From contig CAJNOP010000356.1 of the NCBI GenBank assembly GCA_905250075.1, positions 124,001 to 188,000 of the forward strand: 64,000 nucleotides of DNA. Direction: 5' to 3'. Made by a program: the position numbers and the translations under genes. This stretch comes from Rotaria sp. Silwood1 (Eukaryota > Rotifera > Eurotatoria > Philodinida > Philodinidae). The notes under the pieces were generated by a model. It saw nothing but the letters and a program-made list of their open reading frames with translations. It was not told the origin of the DNA and did no database searches. Position 1 is the stretch's first letter, and each line of letters starts with the position of its first letter. Shown here piece after piece: positions 12,957 through 22,620 of the stretch.

Positions 12957-14887
12957 ATGTTCATATCATGGATCTTTTTTTTGATCAGCTGTTGTTATGC
13001 AGCTGAGGTAAGATTTCATCCCATCTTAATTGATAGATTTTAACTTCTTTATCTGAAATTACTGTTCTAGAAGATAATATGATTAATTTGATCATAGTAT
13101 CCTTTATCAGTGCCTAATCTATGAAGGTTTAGATCTAAGAGTTATATGGAGAGAATTTTTCGCTTGAATAAAAAGAAATTCATTTATTCTCAATTATTCT
13201 TACCATGTTTAATAAATAAAGTTGATCTCTCTAGAAATTATCGTCATATAATGTGGATCCAAGTGAAACATCGGTCTCCGGTTTATCTTCCGGTGCATAT
13301 TTTGCCACTCAAATACAAGTGGCATTTTCAGCTTCAATAAAAGGTGCCGGAATCATAGCAGGTGGCCCCTATAACTGTGCAGGACAAACAAGTTACACTG
13401 GTTGTATGCACACAAGTAGCCCATCGATTACTCAATCTATTTCAAATACAAAATCGTGGAGTGGAAATAAAATTGATGACATAAAAAATTTAGCAAAACA
13501 CAAAGTTTACATGATCTCTGGAACTTCCGATTCTACTGTGGGTCCTTCGGTAATGGCTCAATTATATAAATATTATGTGACTGATGGTCAATTTATTCCA
13601 AGTACAAATGTTGTATTTAAAAACAATTTAAACTCTGCACATACATTTCCCACTGATTTTGATAGTAGTGGTAATAATGGCTGCGGATCTACCAGTAGTC
13701 CTTATATAAGTAATTGTGCCTTCGATGGAGCAGGTGCTATACTCCAACATATTTATGGACCTTTGAAACCACGAAATAATGGAGCATTAAGTGGAAAATT
13801 TATTGAATTTAATCAAGAAGAATTTATAACTAATGCAAGAAGTAATGGAATGAGCACTACAGGATGGGTTTATGTACCTAAAAGCTGTTCTGATGGAGAT
13901 ACTTGTAAATTACATATTGCCTACCATGGTTGTCTACAAGGCTACGAAAAAATTGGTGACAAGTACGTTAAAAATACAGGATTTAATCGTTGGGCTGATA
14001 CCAATAATATCATAGTTTTATATCCACAAGCAGTGGCCACAAATACAATAAACATGGGTGGTGGAGCCTCAATTCCAAACCCGAACGGATGTTGGGACTG
14101 GGTTGGATGGTATGGAAATGATTTTAGTGTTAAAAGTGGTAAACAATCGACCGCTGCGAAAAAAATGATTGATCGTATAACGAATGGTTTCAATCCAATT
14201 GATGCACCGACGGAACTCCAGGTTCTTGCTACTACAGACAATTCAGTTACTCTTGGATGGAGACCAGTTTCAGGTGCAACTGGTTATAATCTTTATAGAA
14301 ATGGTGGTAAAGTTAACGGTGCAATAATAACTGGAACAACAATTACGGATAATAATTTAAACTCAGGTACAACATATACGTACACCGTCAAGGCTGTTTC
14401 ATCAGCAGGTTCTGAAAGTGCACCTTCAAATTCAGTAACTGGTAAAACAACGGGTATACCACCAGCTGTAGAAACGCCGAATGGTTTAATAGCTATAGAT
14501 ATAACCAGTAATTCTATCACTTTGAAATGGAATGCCGTTTCAGGTGTAACAGCATATAATATTTATCGTAATGGGAATAAGTTGACCAGTGTTACCCTCA
14601 CATCATATACTGATACAGATGTGCGTCCAGCAACTGATTATCAATATCAAGTTTCATCGATAAAAGACTCATCTGAAAGCGAAAAATCTATTGAAGTTCA
14701 AGCTACAACACTCACTGAAAAGGTGTGTGTCAGTGATAATAATTTTAATCATGTAACTGCAGGAAGAGCTTATCACAGTGGTGGCTATGCATTGGCTAAT
14801 GGTTCAAAACAAAATATGGGGCTTTATAATATTTTTCAAAGGACAAATTTATGCAAAATAAGAGAAAACTACTATGTAATCGAGTAG
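12957..14887 (+). CDS. secreted PHB-depolymerase-type esterase with two FN3 domains
   Basis: Exons 12957-13007 and 13235-14887 join in phase 0 (GAG|GTAAGA ... CTCTAG|AAA) to encode 567 aa. Exon 1 is a 17-residue signal peptide (MFISWIFFLISCCYAAE). The mature part starts LSSYNVDPSETSVSGLSSGA. The lipase box GLSSG gives the nucleophile S35. D116 (GTSDSTVG) and H153 (SAHTF) complete the triad, matching Ser39/Asp121/His155 of fungal type-II PHB depolymerase. Two fibronectin III domains follow (about 14204-14455 and 14470-14720). A short C-terminal module contains AGRAYHSGGYALANGS and QNMGLYN, as in bacterial extracellular depolymerases. The likely reaction is hydrolysis of extracellular polyhydroxybutyrate or a similar polyester. 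The architecture is bacterial, but the gene has an intron and a eukaryotic signal exon, which suggests horizontal acquisition followed by domestication. It looks intact, and the stop is clean at 14887. Confidence 0.9.
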
Positions 14888-15644
14888 TTAGTATATGAAT
14901 ATAAAAAAGTTGATATAAAACAATTAAAATAAGCATTTTCAAAAAATATACTTTTGCACTTATGATTTTTTCAGGAGCAATATTTCAAAAAAAGCAATGC
15001 ACATCTGCATATTTAGGGTGTGGGTGTAGGGGTGTGGGTGTGGGCATGAGTGTGTGGATGTAGTGCTTCTGTTAACATAAATACTTATACCTATATCCAC
15101 ACCTACAGCCATTTTCTTTTCTAATAAAGTCGGTACCTACGCCCTTGCAGTTCCATTCAGATCTACCCCACAAACACATACACCGACAGCCACCCTAGCC
15201 TGCATATAGGCGCTCATTCTTTTTTCGCTTCAAAGTGTATTGGTAAGTTTTTTCGATATTGAAAAGGTGCTCTACAGTTCGTCTCTATTCTGTTCCTCTC
15301 AACTACGTATATTTGATCAATGAATAATTCACTCAAGTGAATCTAATTAAAATTTCCATTACATTGCACAAACCGTTCCGCGAAAAGAAAAAATATTGCA
15401 GCCTTGTTGGCCAACGTTTTTACATATCTAAAAAAAGAAACAACATCATTAAAAGTGCGTTATACCCGTTCAAGTGTGCGCCACATTAAAGCAATGAAAT
15501 TACTTTCTTCTGATCTTGTAAGCTTATATTTGGCGACGGAGAAAATATTCTTGTGTCATGGATACATAAACGCAAACAATGTTTTCTTGTCGTATAAATA
15601 AATAGTTTCGCATATGCTACGAGCAAGCACAAACATTTGCAGCA
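14888..15644. other. intergenic, with telomere-like tract
   Basis: I see no gene. A G-rich tract at 15015-15060 and diffuse C-rich CCACACC/CCCCACA sequence at 15095-15190 are the only structure. An open frame at 15404-15601 starts without ATG and has no motif. Confidence 0.5.
15015..15190. repeat. telomere-like TGTGGG tract with degenerate inverted partner
   Basis: The tract AGGGTGTGGGTGTAGGGG is followed by further TGTGGG units to about 15060. At 15095-15190 the opposite strand motif recurs in diluted form (ATCCACACC, ACCCCACAAACACATACACC). Confidence 0.6.
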
Positions 15645-16223
15645 ATGGCCTGTCTCAGAATGATTTTGATTCCAATGCTCAGCCTATTCTTTGTCTTATG
15701 CTACGGCGAATTTTTTGTTTTCTTACCAAGTCACATGCTTCCAGGTGCTGGCATCAATCACACATACACGATTCGATCTCTTACAACTTTTGACGAAGTG
15801 ACTACAGAGTTAATAGGAATTTTGGCTCTTCGAGTGCTTCAAATGTCTTCTGGTTCTGCCTACGCAGTTTGGAGTTCGTATAGCCTTTCTGGTGGCAACT
15901 CCATAGCATATATCGAATATTATTCAGACGGCATGTTTGCGACGGCAATTATTAAAGAAAACAATTGTGTATCTCTTAATCCTAAATCTGACACTAGCAA
16001 TTGCATGGTGTGGCAACAAGTCGATTCATTCACGTACGAAAGTCGGTGCATTAATAATGGAACAGATATAACAACGACAGTATATGCCCATAATACGGAT
16101 CCTAATTCGCCTGTTCGCATGGTGACAATACTCAAGATAACAAATTTGGGTACCCTCAACGTAGTAGTAGAGTTCTTAAATAAGACTGAATCACGTCCAT
16201 TTCCTAATGTTCTACTTTGCTGA
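15645..16223 (+). CDS. secreted protein of unknown function
   Basis: A single-exon frame of 192 aa starts at an ATG in good context (GCAGCAATGG). A hydrophobic signal peptide (about residues 6-19, ILIPMLSLFFVLCYG, cleavage likely after CYG) leads a mature region with several N-glycosylation sequons (NHT, NGT, NKT). Widely spaced cysteines could pair. Codon use and Ser/Thr richness look like a true exported protein rather than chance. I do not recognise the family. The alternating short hydrophobic strands suggest a beta-rich fold, possibly lipocalin- or ependymin-like, but no signature motif supports either. No intron is needed. It sits between the esterase and the broken peptidase in the accessory arm. 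Confidence 0.6.
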   Translation: MACLRMILIPMLSLFFVLCYGEFFVFLPSHMLPGAGINHTYTIRSLTTFDEVTTELIGILALRVLQMSSGSAYAVWSSYSLSGGNSIAYIEYYSDGMFATAIIKENNCVSLNPKSDTSNCMVWQQVDSFTYESRCINNGTDITTTVYAHNTDPNSPVRMVTILKITNLGTLNVVVEFLNKTESRPFPNVLLC

Positions 16224-16394
16224 ATATGTTTTTTTGTCATAAACAAGAACCATGTTTTTCACACAGCTTATTTAATCTTTTAATCACGACATAGAGTGAG
16301 ATCCATTCTATGTAAATTTTCATCAAAGAAATATAACTCACCAATGTAACTATATATGAGCTGCTCTATGAAGAGGAAGATCGACAGTGCACAT

Positions 16395-16494
16395 GTGAAT
16401 GAGTATGAGTGTGAGTTTGGCTCTAGGTGTGGCTGTGTGTCGCTGCGATGAATTGAAGGCTTCACCCCAACTCTCACATACCTCACCCTACACT
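16395..16494. repeat. degenerate telomere-like inverted tract
   Basis: G-rich GAGTATGAGTGTGAG and TAGGTGTGGCTGTGTGT are followed at 16464-16494 by C-rich CACCCCAACTCTCACATACC and TCACCCTACACTG. This is the same G-then-C inverted arrangement as at 3757 and 11500. Confidence 0.4.
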
Positions 16495-16498
16495 GCGA

Positions 16499-17190
16499 AA
16501 AAATTCACTACAAAAAACTTGCCTCTATTACTTCTTATTCACGGCGGTCCGAATGCAGCAAGTCTAAATGAGTTTCAAGCCAATCGGAACAAATGGGCTC
16601 CTACGACTGCCATCGAAGGTTAACTAGTCTTAGAAAGTAATCACCGAGTATCGATGGGCTTTGGCGAAATTCGTCGCCCACGACTCTCATTGTCCGGTGA
16701 AGACATTCTGATGGAAATCCATCAACTGACGAAAGATGGCATTGCCGACCCGAAAATGCGTGCTGTCTGGGGTTACAGCTACGGTGACTTCCTAACGAAT
16801 TGACTCATCACTCAAATGACACGTTTCATTGCTGCTCTGTCGGATGCTGGCGGCATTGAGAACCTTTTTGGTGGAGTGCTATGAATTTGCCATTACTTCT
16901 CAGTTATTTACACGGAGGTTTTCCTTGGAAGGTACCACAAATCTATCAAAGTGAATCCCCGATTTATCAACCGAATAAATTACGTACACCGACACACATT
17001 GTTACAGATGAAGATGATGTACGAGTCGATGCTGATCAAAGTTTTATTTTGGAACGTTACTTCCACTATCTTAGAATACTTGTACAATTGTTAATTTTTC
17101 CAAACGAATAACATAATAGATTGAAAATGACCTTGGAATGAAAAAAGTAAAGTTCAAGAAGAATTCAAATGGTTACAGAAATACGGAAAT
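16499..17190 (+). pseudogene. broken S9 prolyl-oligopeptidase-type peptidase
   Basis: The C-terminal catalytic domain of an S9 (acylaminoacyl-peptidase-like) serine peptidase is readable in pieces. LPLLLLIHGGPNAASLNEF begins at about 16519. An in-frame TAA sits at 16621. SNHRVSMGFGEIRRPR and DGIADPKMRAVWGYSYGDF follow, with the nucleophile Ser in GYSYG (normally GxSxGG). A second in-frame stop comes near 16801. A frameshift then precedes SYLHGGFPWKVPQIYQSESP, TPTHIVTDEDDVRVDADQS (the catalytic Asp region) and LLIFPNE, where a stop replaces the GH of the catalytic-His motif. KVQEEFKWLQKYG at about 17145-17183 is the usual C-terminal helix. No introns are apparent, and the best match is bacterial-type, so a decayed horizontally acquired gene is likely. 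The N-terminal propeller is not visible. Confidence 0.8.
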
Positions 17191-19128
17191 CAGTCGTTAC
17201 CAAATGAATGTGCCAAAAAAGTGAGGTCTCTCTTTATCATTTTTACATCATCGTCAATATTCATTTTTAAGATTATCATCCTCTAAAAATGAAGTCGTTT
17301 TTCCAAATAAATGAAAAAATTCCGTATCATGAAATGCATATTATGGTTATCTAAGCGAAAAAAATAATTATTTTCGACAACAAATCGACTAAATAGTGAA
17401 CAATTCTTTACCTTGGAACTGGAACAAAACCGATCTCTTCCTGATGATTGGAAGATGAGAAAAGATTTAGGAATTAACTTGAAAGAGGATATTCTTCGAA
17501 TGAAAGACCAACATCGATCAATCAAGTGCAAGTCATGCGGGCTCAAAATGTGAAACACGATGTAGCCATCTCAGCTGGATATTGATATGCTTCGTATTTT
17601 CGTAACTATCCTTTACAAGATAAAGAAAAAATAATTCCCGGCTGTCTATAAGAAAGTATAATCTGGAATAAAATGCTGCACTTAAAGATAAAAAGACTTC
17701 TATGCAAATGGACTTCATATCGATTCAGAATCCAGAGCATTCACGGAAAATTGTGCGATTCGAGTTTGAAAGTTCATAATACCGTAGTTCAAAAACTCAT
17801 TTGTACAGTATTCAAGCTGATGTTAAGAGTCGTATGTTCATTCATATTCAAATCTACAGGCATATCGATGTGTATGAAAGATAGTAGAATTAAAAAGAGC
17901 GATTTCGATTGCATTGCACTCCAAATATGAGTATAACATTTGTACTCAATAAACGCATTTTATTATTGACCAATGAACGTAATTTTTTTGTAATAACAAA
18001 CTCCAAAGGGAACAAAATGGTTCATTATTATGAGGAAAATTTTTAATGTTATTTTCTAAAATCGTGTGAAGCCAGATTATGAGTAACGAAAGATGACTAG
18101 GAGAGTCAAGCATAATCAGAGTGAATTGATAGGCAAGTAACACAGTATTCCAGACCGTTACAAACATTTCTCTATGTTGACCTATCTGAGTCATTATGTT
18201 TAATACACGAGGAATTAATCTATCATATTTCCAAATTTTTATCTCATTGAGATTCTTCTGAGAACTTTTCAATCGAATGTGCTCTGTTGAGTTGATATGT
18301 TTCAAATGTAAAGTGAAAAAATTCTCGATATCTATTTGATGATTCCCAGAAACCTAATTATATGAAGATGCATAAGTGGAAAGGCGTGAATAAAAAAGAT
18401 GCAGGCTCTAAAAAATTTTCAAATAGAAAAATAAGATTGGTTTTCATCAATAATCGACCCATTTATAGATCTTCTCTCACGTGCTAGCATAATTATATAC
18501 GTTACAACTCATGTACATGTGTTTCTTTATTGAATACAGAAATAGTGATATTGCAGTGATAAGCAATCAAGCAGAACCTCTAGATAAATCAAGTCAGAGT
18601 CAATGTCTAATTTTTAATACTAGATAAACTATGTAGATGTGGGTAGAGTGTAGGTGTTAGTTTCATCTTTCATCTCAGTCACACCCTTTATTCGTCCGTA
18701 AAAAATTATTGATTCCGTCAGCAAAAATACTAATCTCAACGTGATCTATCATTTGATATAGAATAGCTGGATTTTTGGTGACAAAAGTTGAATGAGCCAA
18801 TTCACGATCAAACGAGACTTCCTTCTTTGATTGAAAGAATAAAAGCTATCACCTAGAAAACCAAACCAAAGAACAATCAATTTGTCTTCTTTGTTATTTA
18901 TTCCCTCTTTCGGATTTTCTATCATGATTCATTAAAACAAGAACAGTTAACACTAGAGACTTTGCTAGTGAAAGAATGTAAAAAAAAAAGATAAAATTCA
19001 ATCAAAAGTTAAACATATTTATTCTAATCTATTTTAAAAACCATAATTTTAATATAAAACTTAGAGTGAAACGTCGAAATATCATCAATTTAAAAAAAAA
19101 GTTGCGCCCATATTTAATTATTATTATT
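17191..19128. other. gene-poor region
   Basis: I see no exon I can defend. Several open frames (for example minus 18305-17946 and plus 17673-17930) lack motifs. Fragments around 17400-17700 read as scraps of a frame-disrupted coding sequence that I cannot assign. A telomere-like pair (ATGTGGGTAGAGTGTAGG near 18635-18655, then TCACACCC near 18679-18686) is present. Confidence 0.4.
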
Positions 19129-19885
19129 ATGATTTCGTTGAAATCAAAACAATCAATTTTATATTCACTTCTTTATCCTGATAAAGTACAGAACAAAAGA
19201 TTCCAATCTATGAAAGATCTACCAATCATTGTTTCTAATCGTACAACCAAACATTTGGAACCTGTTCTTTTAAATTTCTATGATTTACTTGCCGAATATA
19301 CAACAGTTAATTGTTTGTTCAAATAATGTGCTTATCATACAGTTAGTTAAATCTTAATGAAATTTCATAATCAATAAAATTCTATAGAGTTTACAAATAT
19401 ATGGTGTCGAATATTATTTTGGTGATGGTATTTGTAAATCTCGACCTTATTCTCATTTAGGTCGATTAATTTTATCGAAGAAAATGGGTATGATTGAAAT
19501 GACACAAAATGAAATTGAAACAAAAATTCTTTTTGATATGTATGATAAATTTACTCGTAAAGATTGTAAGTATATGCTTCACTTAAATGTGAAACATTAA
19601 TTTTCTTGGATAGATGATTTACTTCGACATAATTGTAATCATTGTACAAATGTTTTCCTTGATCGTCTACTTAGTATTCATTTACCAATGCGATTTAATC
19701 GAACAGAGCGATGTATTATTGCTACACCATGTTGCACTCGAACATTAAATGATATATTTGGTAATGATTGGACTCGACCAATAATTGGAATTAGATCAAA
19801 TACAACTATAGAACAAAAGACATGTTGTCATCGAGAGTTAGAAAGAAGTAGCATAGTCTCCAAGATTAACCAAACTATCGCATAA
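19129..19885 (+). pseudogene. DeSI/PPPDE-type deSUMOylating-isopeptidase-like gene with in-frame stop
   Basis: Three exons are readable: about 19129-19341, 19388-19565 and 19614-19885. The introns are 46 and 48 bp with GT/AG ends and matching phases. The PPPDE papain-like fold is shown by LEPVLLNFYDLLAEYT, then CAYHT|SLQIYGVEYYFGDG (catalytic His in YHT), and YDLLRHNCNHCTNVFLDR (catalytic Cys in HNCNH). Family members remove SUMO or ubiquitin or cleave related isopeptide bonds. A TAA stop at 19324-19326, four codons before the catalytic His, interrupts exon 1 in an otherwise clean frame. Either this is a young pseudogene, or the stop is a sequencing error, or a splice variant avoids it. The third exon has an extended Cys/Arg-rich tail to 19885. 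The ATG at 19129 is the first in the frame; the frame extends further 5' without one. Confidence 0.7.
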
Positions 19886-20640
19886 TTGATCGTGCTCGAA
19901 CAGATCTTATTATCATTTTAAATGAAACTCTTTTCTGAACAAAGTAGTTGTGATTTTGTTTGCAATATCATTTTCAATTGTATTCAGATTTGATATTCAA
20001 ACCTATAAAAACAAGTCTAATAACAGTTAATGTGTAAAATTGTTCTATTTATTGAAAACCTTTACGATACTTAAACGTGTAAATTTCCCTTTCATCACAT
20101 AGAATTATAAGCATACTCGATATTAATCTTTTATCCAAGTCCTTCATCCTGGAAGGACAGACAAAGACTTTCAACGAGAAGCCACTATCAAGTTTACAAA
20201 ACTTGTTCCATCCATGCTTTCGAAACATCCATGTTTCTTAAGTTATGTAAAGTGCTTTTCATTTCATTTATTCGAACAATATATACTAAATACAAGGTAT
20301 ATCAAGAACAAAATGCACAAAAAGATAAAAATCTATCAAGCAATATAAACCATACCAGCAAGAAAATACAAAATATAAAAGCATATAAGAAGATCAATGT
20401 AAAGACCAATATTATATATTTTAAACTACCAAATGACGTGATTATTTTGATTTCTAACAATTGATTTCTTTGATATCTTCATTTACAGTGACTGTAGATT
20501 GAATTAAATTCCTCATCAATTGATTAAAATGTTCGGTTGTTCATCAATTCCTCAACTTTGTAAGAATAAGACTCATTTTAGAAAAATCTCGTTCTACTAT
20601 AGTCATCCTAATACGTGCGATGAGTAAGATCTCTGCAGCT
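19886..20640. other. gene-free stretch
   Basis: AT-rich sequence with no recognisable exon. A 77-codon open frame at 20231-20464 is Lys/Ile/Asn-rich and has no motif. Confidence 0.45.
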
Positions 20641-22620
20641 AATGAGAGTTGAGAATAAACATCTGTTAAAGTACTATTTCGAACGATTTTCACACATACC
20701 TCTCATTAAGTCTTTATTTTCACATTCATAAATGATTGGTTTGTCACAATCGCTGCCACAACATAGTCGATGTTGTAAAATTCTGTTGTTGTTTGAAATC
20801 AGCTGTTTTGGTTTCATTGGATTTTGATAATAGATGGTAGACTATCTAACACAGACTCAAGTATCTGAAGAATAAATGCAATCGATGGATTCGATAACAT
20901 CTGACGAAGATTGAAAGCTTCTGCACTATCTTCATACTTCTTATAAGAGACATGTTTCAGTATAGTTAATAATGATGTAGAGAAATGTAAGAGAGATTGA
21001 ATAGTAATTGAATTAGAAAGCCAATGATTATCACCAAATTGAAATAATTAAATATGTTGAGTTCGAAAAATATTTTGAATATGTTCAAATAAAACTAATC
21101 ACACTGATGATCTATCAATAAAATTAAATAATGCTTTAAAAATGAATAAACCTTTACAGATATCAGAAGCTGATCAACTGTAGATGTTACGGCTGATTAT
21201 AATGCATCAGCTTGATAATTAATGAACGAATACTACTGCAAAATTGCACACGGCGGTATCAATCTCGGTTTTTTAAGTGTAACAAACCTACCAGAGATGT
21301 CCATCGCGGCGCTGCCGCTGCAGCCGTGGCGGTGGCGGCGCGGCAGCGGCAGATTTTTTCCAAAAACTATCGCGGCGCGGCAGCGGCGCGGGAAAGATTT
21401 TTATTTTGCCGTCGCGGCAGCAGCGCGGCGGCGGCAGCTTTTTAGGAAAAAATTCCAAAAATTCATGAATTTGCACAGAATCTGCATGTTTATGTATGCT
21501 ATACTGTAAGACTTACCGAATCTGATCGATTAGCGGCATCAGTTCTATTTCAAACCAGTCAAAGCCTTGAAAATCAAAACATTTTTTCGAATACCAGCCC
21601 GGCAGCGGCGCGGTAGCGGCAAGTTTTTTTTAAGGCGCGTCGCAGCAGCGGCGCGGTAGCTTTTTTTAACAGGCCATCGCGTCGCGGGAGCGTCGCGGCA
21701 GCTTTGTTTGATTTTGGCCGCGGCGCGGCAGTGGCAGATTTTGAGCCGCGATGGACATCTCTGAAACCTACATCTATTTCAATCGGTTCACTAGCCATTT
21801 GATCACAAATCTTGATGTAAATACATTGATTTCTGCATCTGTAGGTATTTATTTCCTCGTCAGACATAGTACCAATAACTCTTGCATGTCATGTTGCACT
21901 GAGAATATTGTTTTCGAGAACTTTATTTATACTTTCGTGCAGTTCAGTAACTGATGTTGTACTATCATAAGTGACATTCTTTTTGCAATTATCAAAGAAA
22001 GCGGTAAGATTACCGCTGTGATCACGGCGGGAGATTAGTTGTAACAATGCATTATACAACGTTGGGTATGGTAATTCATTTTTGAGTAAAAAATAAGACC
22101 AATCAAGTATACCATTCAAATGATCTCTATTTTCTTTGCTTTTTTGTGTTTCACTTACCGATAATAATTGATTGACGACGAATTCTTCTTGTTATCAGAA
22201 CTTGTCCTTTTCAATTGCAATTAGACGAAATTCAGATCGCGAATGTATCATTTGTCTTCTACTGTCTTATAGAACGTTACTCCAACTGGTAAATAGAACT
22301 GAGCTAAATAATTCTTTTGATTTCTGTTCCATTTCACACAATATTAATATATTTGGTTTCCAATAGTACTGGCACACGATGCAAAAACTGTAAGAACATT
22401 TTTCAATATTATTATCGGTTGTCGTTGAATAAAATATTAATTCAGAATTGCTGTTGATGAAATGAGAATAACTGGTGTGAATGTCTTAGTTGCAATCGAA
22501 TTGTTGTCAATAACAAAAATATTTGTTGAAAGAAGCTTGTTTTGACAATTTTCGTCGAGATTTTCTCGTCTTGATATTGTTAGAAAGATGGAAAAAAAGA
22601 AACAATAGACACGTGACACA
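20640..22620 (-). pseudogene. decayed hAT/DUF4371-type transposase-like gene, split by a hAT MITE
   Basis: Reading the minus strand from 22.6 to 20.7 kb gives broken frames. They include LLKNELPYPTLYNALLQLI (22119-21892), a TGA at 21889, then HARVIGTMSDEEINTYRC and MASEPIEIDVGF (to about 21764). On the far side of a 472-bp insertion come HWLSNSITIQSLLHFSTS and LRQMLSNPSIAFILQILESV (about 21030-20840). The order of segments, a long helical region ahead of a (R/H)WLS motif, recalls hAT-related transposases and their DUF4371/ZMYM relatives. That is a family-level impression only. Multiple stops and frame breaks show it is not functional as read. Confidence 0.4.
21292..21763. mobile_element. hAT-like MITE, family A copy 1, 472 bp
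   Basis: Terminal inverted repeats are CAGAGATGTCCATCGCGGC and its exact complement at the right end. An 8-bp target duplication AAACCTAC flanks the element (21284-21291 and 21764-21771). The 8-bp duplication and CAGAG start fit the hAT superfamily. Both arms are GC-rich with repeated GGCAGCGGCGCGG units that fold back on each other; the core is AT-rich. It encodes no transposase; Ala/Arg-rich frames across it are translation of the GC repeats. A second copy lies at 57233-57642 and is nearly identical in the core (two differences noticed over about 140 bp). Confidence 0.9.

Noticed and set aside
13942..14520. Minus-strand frames of 75-99 codons.
   Set aside because: They are antisense shadows of the esterase coding sequence.
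17946..18305. A 119-codon minus frame with helical-looking composition.
   Set aside because: No recognised domain, starting partner or splice evidence. It may be an old fragment, but I cannot support a gene.
21212..21509. Ala/Arg-rich open frames, with similar frames on the minus strand and at 57453-57671.
   Set aside because: They span the GC-rich arms of the hAT MITE and run across its insertion boundary, so they are not genes.
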